A stretch of 19,957 nucleotides of DNA, taken from NCBI GenBank assembly GCA_900088475.1, contig FLMG01004444.1, positions 1-19,957 of the forward strand. The letters are read 5' to 3'. Origin of the DNA: Hyphochytrium catenoides (taxonomy: Eukaryota; Sar; Hyphochytriomycetes; Hyphochytriales; Hyphochytriaceae). Below are positions 16,101 to 19,957 of the stretch, piece after piece. Under the pieces are notes generated by a model. It made no database searches and was not told the origin of the DNA. It worked only from the letters and a program-made list of their open reading frames with translations. The position numbers were made by a program, and so were the translations under genes. Every line of letters begins with the position of its first letter. Position 1 is the first letter of the stretch.

Positions 16101-19057
16101 TACCCTGATGTTGAGCCCGGTCTCGCGTGATGCTCTCACTTCTACAGTGCACTGCTTGCCCAGAAGGTTCCGAGTACCTGAACTCCACCACATGTCTACT
16201 TTGTCCCCCTGGCTCCTTTAAGGCTCGGAATGATACCAGCGGCTGTGCACCGTGTCCTCCTGGCCAAGTGGCATCTCAACCAGGGTCTTCAAAGGTACGG
16301 TCGGAAGCTACCTCTCACGCTGTGTGCTGGGTTCAATGTCGGCTAATGGAGCAACAGTGCTCTCCTTGTGCTGCCGGCAGTTATGCTCAGAATAGCTCAA
16401 GTTGCCTTCTTTGTAACCCTGGGACATTCAACCATAGAGAGGGCCTTACCGCATGTACCCAGTGTTTGGTTGGGACCTATTCTAACGTGTCTGGTTCAAT
16501 AGCGGTAATTCGAGAATGAGTTTCCCGTTCATATATGGGCGGCTCGACTTTAACTTTACCTCACGTTCTAACGGAGGCCAGTGTTTGAACTGTGCCGCTG
16601 GAACCACTTCCACTTTGGGCCGAGATGCATGCTTCTTCTGCCCTGCAGGAACCTTTTGGCAAAACGCGGGCTCTGGATGCCAGGAATGCCCGTCAGGGAC
16701 TGTACAACCGAATCCTGGTTCTAAACAGGTAAGCAAGAGCAGCTGGGGAGTAAGGGACCAGAGTGTATTCGTATAACTGTTGTTGACAACCTTTTCGAAC
16801 AACTAAAACAGTGCATGGCTTGCTCTGTCGGCGCGGCCCCATCTGCGAACAAAACTGAGTGTTCAGTTTGCCCAAGAGGCTACGTCGCTCCAAATCCAGC
16901 GTCATCAACATGCCTTCCATGTCCAAAGAACTATTACGGAAAAAATTCAACAAGCTGTCTGCCTTGTCCTCCAGGGTCCGAAGCTCCCTTAGAAGGCTCA
17001 TCAAATTGTACACTATGTGGCAAGGGCTACTTTCAGAAAGAGTACGGAAGCCCATGCATAGCCTGTCCCAAAGGGTAAGCCCTTATAGAGGGAATTCTTA
17101 TTTGCTGTCGGAGGGGAAAAGCTGCTGACCACCCCGACCACATTTTCCCGGTACCTATTAAAGTACGTTTCAGGCAGACAACGGAGGAACCTTCTGCCGC
17201 GATTGCAGCATAGGGTCGTACACTGATGTCTTAGGGAGCTTCATTGTAAGCCCTTCTATAACTCATAACACTGCCTTGTTGTGCGTTTTCTTAGCTTTTT
17301 CTGCTTCCTTCAGTGCAACCCCTGTCCTTCAGGGACCCAGTGGGAGAGTCCTAGCTCGTGTGCAACCTGCAAGACTGGATACCATAGTTCTGGCTCTGCT
17401 GACGTGTGCAGGCCGTGCGCTGCAGGAACATACTTTGACGAGGATACAAAGGTTATCCTCTCTCTAGCAGACGATGGCAATCGACCATCTTTATTCACAA
17501 CACATTACGCTATTTACTCTGCAGAAGTGCCATGATTGTCCAAAAGGGTTTTTCCAGGATCAAGTCGGTCAGAGCATGTGTAAATCATGTCCTCCGGGAA
17601 CCTACCAAAACGTCTCTTCATCGCTTTCTTGTTCACCGTGTCCTGGGGACCGTATCTCCCCTGAGTCGGGGTCGGCAAGCTGTAGGCCACCTAAACCCGG
17701 TTACGAGAGGCTGAACTCAAGGGAAGAAACACCATGTCCAGAAGGTCATTATCGGTCAGAAGCCGATGAGGTTTGCCAGCCCTGTCCGGTTGGTAGTTAC
17801 GCTGATAGTCAGGTATGTCCAGCCTCTCAAGGTGGCACCATGGCGAAAGAATTGAACTCTATCCTAGGCTCTCGTCAGTTGCAAGAGCTGCAGTCCCGGA
17901 ACATACACTGACCAACCAGGAGCTATCTTATGTCAGCAAGTCCCGTCTGGGTACTACATTGGCAATGGAATGGCTTCATCCTACCTTCCTTGTCCTCCAA
18001 ACACCTTCGCTAACGAGTCTGGGTCTTTTCGCTGTTATGACTGCGGCTTTTATGGCTTCACGCTTACCGCTGCCCCTACGGAGTGTGTCAGCGTTGCCAA
18101 CACCTCGGTATTGCAGGAGCATGACATGATGGACCCCGCGAGCTGGTTGGTTGGGTTCGCGAACATTACCTGGGTTCCTTTACCGGAAAGGATTATTCTT
18201 CTATCTCCGTTTGACATGAAGATTGCCTTGGCGAAGACGCTAAACGTCAGCCTTCTCGCAGATGACAAAGTACTGCTTGTTGCAGAGTTAGGTATGAGGG
18301 CCACGTCTGCTAATGACCCTTCCGCCTTACCTGCACCTATGCAAGACGGTTCTATTAGCTTCATGGATGATGGATCTCAGGTTGAAACCAGGCAATCGTT
18401 CTCCTTCTACCTGAGGGACAGCACCATGGGAAGGTCTGCCAGCCATGCCCAGTTGATGTACAAGAACTACTCGAGTATTATTTCAAGTCCAGAGACCCAT
18501 CTGCGATTGATTTTCTTCCTCAGACTATTGGTCCAATCTAACGTCAGCAATATGAGCGTCAGCGCGCAGATTTCTAAAATCATCTTATCGGGTAAGTTCT
18601 TAAGAATGTAGTGTTAAATTTATGTACCTAGCAAACCCCTGACCTTTGTAAATAAGATGGGTACTCCCTCTGTCCTGCCGGGGAGGTGCTGGACCCGCTT
18701 GCAGGGACCTGCATGGCATGTGGACCTGGCCAACACGTGAAATTAGTTTCAGGCCGCCGGATTTGTGCAGATTGTGATCCAGGATCCTATGCGACCATGC
18801 CAAGGTCTAGAGTCTGCGAGAACTGTCCAGCCAACCACTTTTCAGGTGCCAAATCGTCAACTTGCGCCCCATGCACGATACAGGTCTTTCCGGATCAGTG
18901 TGTCGCTTTTTTCTTGATTCGAGTCGGGATACCGCTTGCGGGGCTCTTTGTCGTTCTACTTCTTGCTCTGGGCCTACGATGCGCGAAAAAGCAAAAGAGC
19001 ACTGTCGTCGGTAAAGACGGCCGTCAACCTCTCCCTAAGGTGAAGGACATTGAATAA
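10037..19057 (+). CDS. Giant type I membrane protein: duplicated LRR blocks, Pro-rich stalk, about 38 CxxC (GCC2/GCC3-like) units; 33 exons, about 2,187 aa
   Basis: Exons: 10037-10181, 10252-10483, 10548-10628, 10721-10789, 10846-10914, 10975-11115, 11188-11256, 11311-11415, 11486-11557, 11626-11679, 11748-11980, 12057-13523, 13614-13845, 13931-14011, 14086-14154, 14228-14299, 14385-14522, 14675-14740, 14809-14907, 14994-15065, 15183-15236, 15343-15643, 15708-15854, 15907-16068, 16148-16294, 16358-16504, 16582-16728, 16812-17074, 17164-17245, 17314-17451, 17528-17812 (or from 17525), 17868-18591, 18657-19057 (TAA). All junctions are GT-AG, all phases match, and the introns are 52-152 nt. By residue: signal peptide 1-38; first N-cap, LRRs and Cys-cap about 49-423; stalk 424-912; second N-cap, LRRs and Cys-cap about 913-1307; CxxC repeats to about 1885; Cys-free domain; more CxxC; TM about 2137-2161; 26-residue tail. 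Many N-x-S/T sequons fit an extracellular location. The role is inferred: surface adhesion or recognition, or cell covering. There is no kinase domain, unlike plant LRR receptor kinases and Eph receptors. The exon 1 donor (GTATTG) is weak; its phase fits. Confidence 0.8.
10252..11980 (+). repeat. LRR block 1 (exons 2-11): Cys N-cap, about nine LRRs, Cys-rich cap
   Basis: Exon 2 encodes an N-cap with CGYSSW, NWCT, TDPCTG and WSGIQC. Exons 3-10 encode plant-type LRRs of the form LDLSxNxLSGxIP, for example [18 protein letters not shown] in exon 9. Every intron in this stretch is phase 2 and splits the first hydrophobic codon of the next repeat (AT|N, CT|N, TT|N; TG|G after exon 3). Exon 6 holds two repeats, so one intron was lost or never present there. 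Exon 11 closes with a Cys-rich cap, [20 protein letters not shown], and a single CTLCPGG unit before the stalk. The block runs from phase 1 to phase 1. It is homologous to exons 13-22. Confidence 0.8.
12057..13523 (+). repeat. Exon 12: Pro/Thr/Ser stalk encoded by a minisatellite
   Basis: One 1,467-nt exon encodes about 490 residues dominated by PSPTP and PDPTPSPTP units. The core, about 12240-12720, is built of 12-15 nt units such as CCTTCTCCTACTCCT. The flanks are more degenerate, and the last 50 residues return to normal composition, with a helix-like [12 protein letters not shown]. Such repeats in algal wall proteins and extensins are often hydroxylated on Pro and O-glycosylated, giving stiff rods; that is an inference here. 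The exon is phase 1-1. Copy number is probably variable between strains. Long Leu-rich, Arg-rich and Gly/Val-rich frames overlapping it are shadows. Confidence 0.85.
13614..15643 (+). repeat. LRR block 2 (exons 13-22): duplicate of block 1
   Basis: The N-cap in exon 13 (NWCT, TDPCTG, WKGIVC) matches exon 2 residue for residue at the cysteines, and both exons are 232 nt. LRRs follow in exons 14-21 with phase 2 introns, for example [18 protein letters not shown] in exon 17. Exon 17 holds two repeats, as exon 6 does. Exon 19 ([16 protein letters not shown]) matches exon 8 ([16 protein letters not shown]). Exon 22 carries the same Cys-cap as exon 11 ([20 protein letters not shown]) and then runs on into three CxxC units, ending in phase 0. 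Confidence 0.8.
15708..17812 (+). repeat. CxxC repeat array (exons 23-31), GCC2/GCC3-like
   Basis: Units of about 16 residues follow C-x2-C-x2-G-x-(F/Y/T)-x(5-8), the pattern of ephrin-receptor-like GCC2/GCC3 and TNFR-like Cys repeats. Exons 23, 25, 26 and 27 are each exactly 147 nt with three units, and three of these four begin with TGC/TGT CxxC directly after a phase 0 intron (exon 23 TGT, 25 and 26 TGC, 27 TGT). Exon 28 encodes six units, as if two exons fused; exon 29 is joined to it by a phase 2 intron. With exons 22, 32 and 33, about 38 units occur in the whole protein. Several have N-glycosylation sequons (NSS, NVS, NKT, NST). Confidence 0.75.
18087..18591 (+). other. Cys-free extracellular domain of about 170 residues in the large protein
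   Basis: After the last Cys of exon 32 (TGT at 18084) about 173 residues contain no Cys until TGT at 18671 in exon 33. The segment has alternating hydrophobic, beta-like strands ([48 protein letters not shown]) and six N-x-S/T sequons. It lies between CxxC repeats. I do not recognise the fold; a beta-sandwich ligand-binding domain is a guess. Confidence 0.55.
18902..18976 (+). other. Transmembrane helix and start of the cytoplasmic tail of the large protein
   Basis: The core [18 protein letters not shown] (about residues 2144-2161) follows the final CxxC unit. It is followed by a basic stop-transfer sequence (RCAKKQK). The 26-residue tail ends KVKDIE and has no recognisable signalling motif. 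Confidence 0.85.
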
Positions 19058-19338
19058 GCTTCAGCCAGAGTCCAAGTGCCTTATGCACTATTTATCTCTT
19101 GCAACGCGACAACGTCCCAGAGTTTCCAGTGTGCATCAGCAATCGTTCTGTTTCCCCGGGCGCAGTGGTGAAGGCGCATCCCTAGGAATAATTCCCCAAT
19201 AGAAAGCGCCTCTTTTTCTCCCTCTCCAGACTCCTCGTCCGACCGCCACTTCGCTTCTTCCACGCCATTAGGGTCTGTCTCTCTTGTATGAAGAGCTATA
19301 CAAAGGCAGAAAGCGACGACAGAAATTAGGGAAGTAGG
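19058..19338 (+). other. 3' flank of the large gene
   Basis: Must include the 3' UTR. No AATAAA signal is obvious. Minor open frames here show nothing recognisable. Confidence 0.4.
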
Positions 19339-19456
19339 AGAGAGAGAGAAGAGAGAGAGAGGGGAGGGGCGAGGGAGAGGGGACGCAGATGGAGAGAGGA
19401 AAAGAGAGAGAGAAAGGAAAGAGAGAGAGACAGAGAGAGAGAGAGAGGGAAAGAGG
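19339..19456 (+). repeat. GA-rich simple repeat
   Basis: Nearly all purine, made of GA dinucleotides with GGGG and AAA interruptions. It generates an Arg/Glu-rich frame that I regard as an artefact. Confidence 0.85.
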
Positions 19457-19904
19457 GGAGAGAGTCAGAAAGAAAGTCTCTCAAGATTTTGCGCTATATT
19501 CTATGGAAAAAAAAACAGTCAAGGAACCAACCAGTGCTGTCTCTCTCCTGCCGGTCTCTCTCCGGATGTCTCTCCTGGTCTCCATTTCTTCTCTCTGCCA
19601 AAAGGACCTCTGCCCTTTCAAAAAAATTGCCGGAGAAGAGACTCCCCGGTCTCCTCAGAGCAGCCTGGACTCTCTCCCAGAAAGAGGGAAAGCTCGGCTT
19701 GGGACAGAGAGAGAGAGAAAAAGAAGCATTGACCAGGTCAGCAAGTGGAAGCTCCAAGTCTTTATCTTCAAAGCGCTTGTGCAGCAGAGTCAGTCTCTCT
19801 CGATATCCAGCTTGAAAAGAAGAGGAGACAGAAGGACAAAGTCAGAGAAGAGGAATCTGACCAGGACTATCTAAGTTAGTTTTAATGGGACAGGGCGAGG
19901 GAGA
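19457..19904 (+). other. Mixed-sequence island between GA tracts; no gene called
   Basis: A frame open from 19389 to 19874 crosses this stretch. Its middle (for example ETPRSPQSSLDSLPERGK) is not simple repeat and could be an exon of a gene continuing beyond the window, but no splice sites or homology support it. Confidence 0.25.
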
Positions 19905-19957
19905 AAAAGGAGAGAGAGAGAGAGAGAGCGAGAGAGGGAGAGAGAGAGAGAGAGAGA
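19905..19957 (+). repeat. GA simple repeat running off the window end
   Basis: GA dinucleotides with a few GC and GGG interruptions continue to the last base, so the tract is cut by the window edge. Confidence 0.85.

Noticed and set aside
19389-19874. 161-codon frame in the GA-rich right end
   Set aside because: It begins in simple repeat and lacks any recognisable domain. Kept only as a possible exon of an off-window gene.
1-19957. CRISPR arrays, tRNA and rRNA genes, prokaryotic operons
   Set aside because: No spaced direct repeats, cloverleaf sequences, rRNA motifs or Shine-Dalgarno-spaced gene runs were seen. The window is eukaryotic.

Overview
This is eukaryotic nuclear DNA, most likely from a unicellular alga or another protist. 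Two genes are interrupted by many GT-AG introns whose phases join exactly. All stops used (TGA, TAA) fit the standard code. Long polypurine/polypyrimidine simple repeats are frequent, and there is no bacterial operon layout. The mix of plant-type leucine-rich repeats, a Pro/Thr/Ser stalk and many ephrin-receptor-like (GCC2/GCC3-type) CxxC repeats is common in large surface proteins of algae and other protists. The species cannot be named from the sequence.

Layout. 1-2910 has no convincing gene. It holds a coding-like but broken stretch (401-790), a strong stem-loop (1343-1391), one copy of a dispersed repeat (about 1797-2315) and a long CT tract (2404-2640). 2911-6318 (+) is a nine-exon gene for a protein of about 527 residues, best read as a TEDC1-like centriole/tubulin protein. 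6513-7535 (-) is a single-exon gene of unknown function, convergent with it. 8017-8311 (-) may be a tiny two-exon gene. 8784-9225 is a second, diverged copy of the dispersed repeat. 10037-19057 (+) is a 33-exon gene for a type I membrane protein of about 2,187 residues. 19058-19957 is GA-rich DNA with no convincing gene.

The large gene is the main result. Its order is signal peptide, N-terminal Cys domain, plant-type LRRs, a Cys-rich cap, a 490-residue Pro-rich stalk, a second complete N-cap + LRR + Cys-cap block, about 38 CxxC units, a Cys-free domain of about 173 residues, four more CxxC units counted in that total, one transmembrane helix and a short basic tail. The two LRR blocks are internal duplicates: exons 2-10 and 13-21 match one to one, and five of the nine pairs have identical lengths. 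Intron phase is uniform inside each module class: phase 2 in LRRs, phase 1 around the stalk, and mostly phase 0 in CxxC repeats. This suggests growth by duplication of symmetric exons. It is probably a surface adhesion or recognition protein or a cell-covering component. No kinase or other catalytic domain is visible.

The genes do not look functionally linked. All splice models were built by eye from ORF continuity, GT/AG sites and phase matching.
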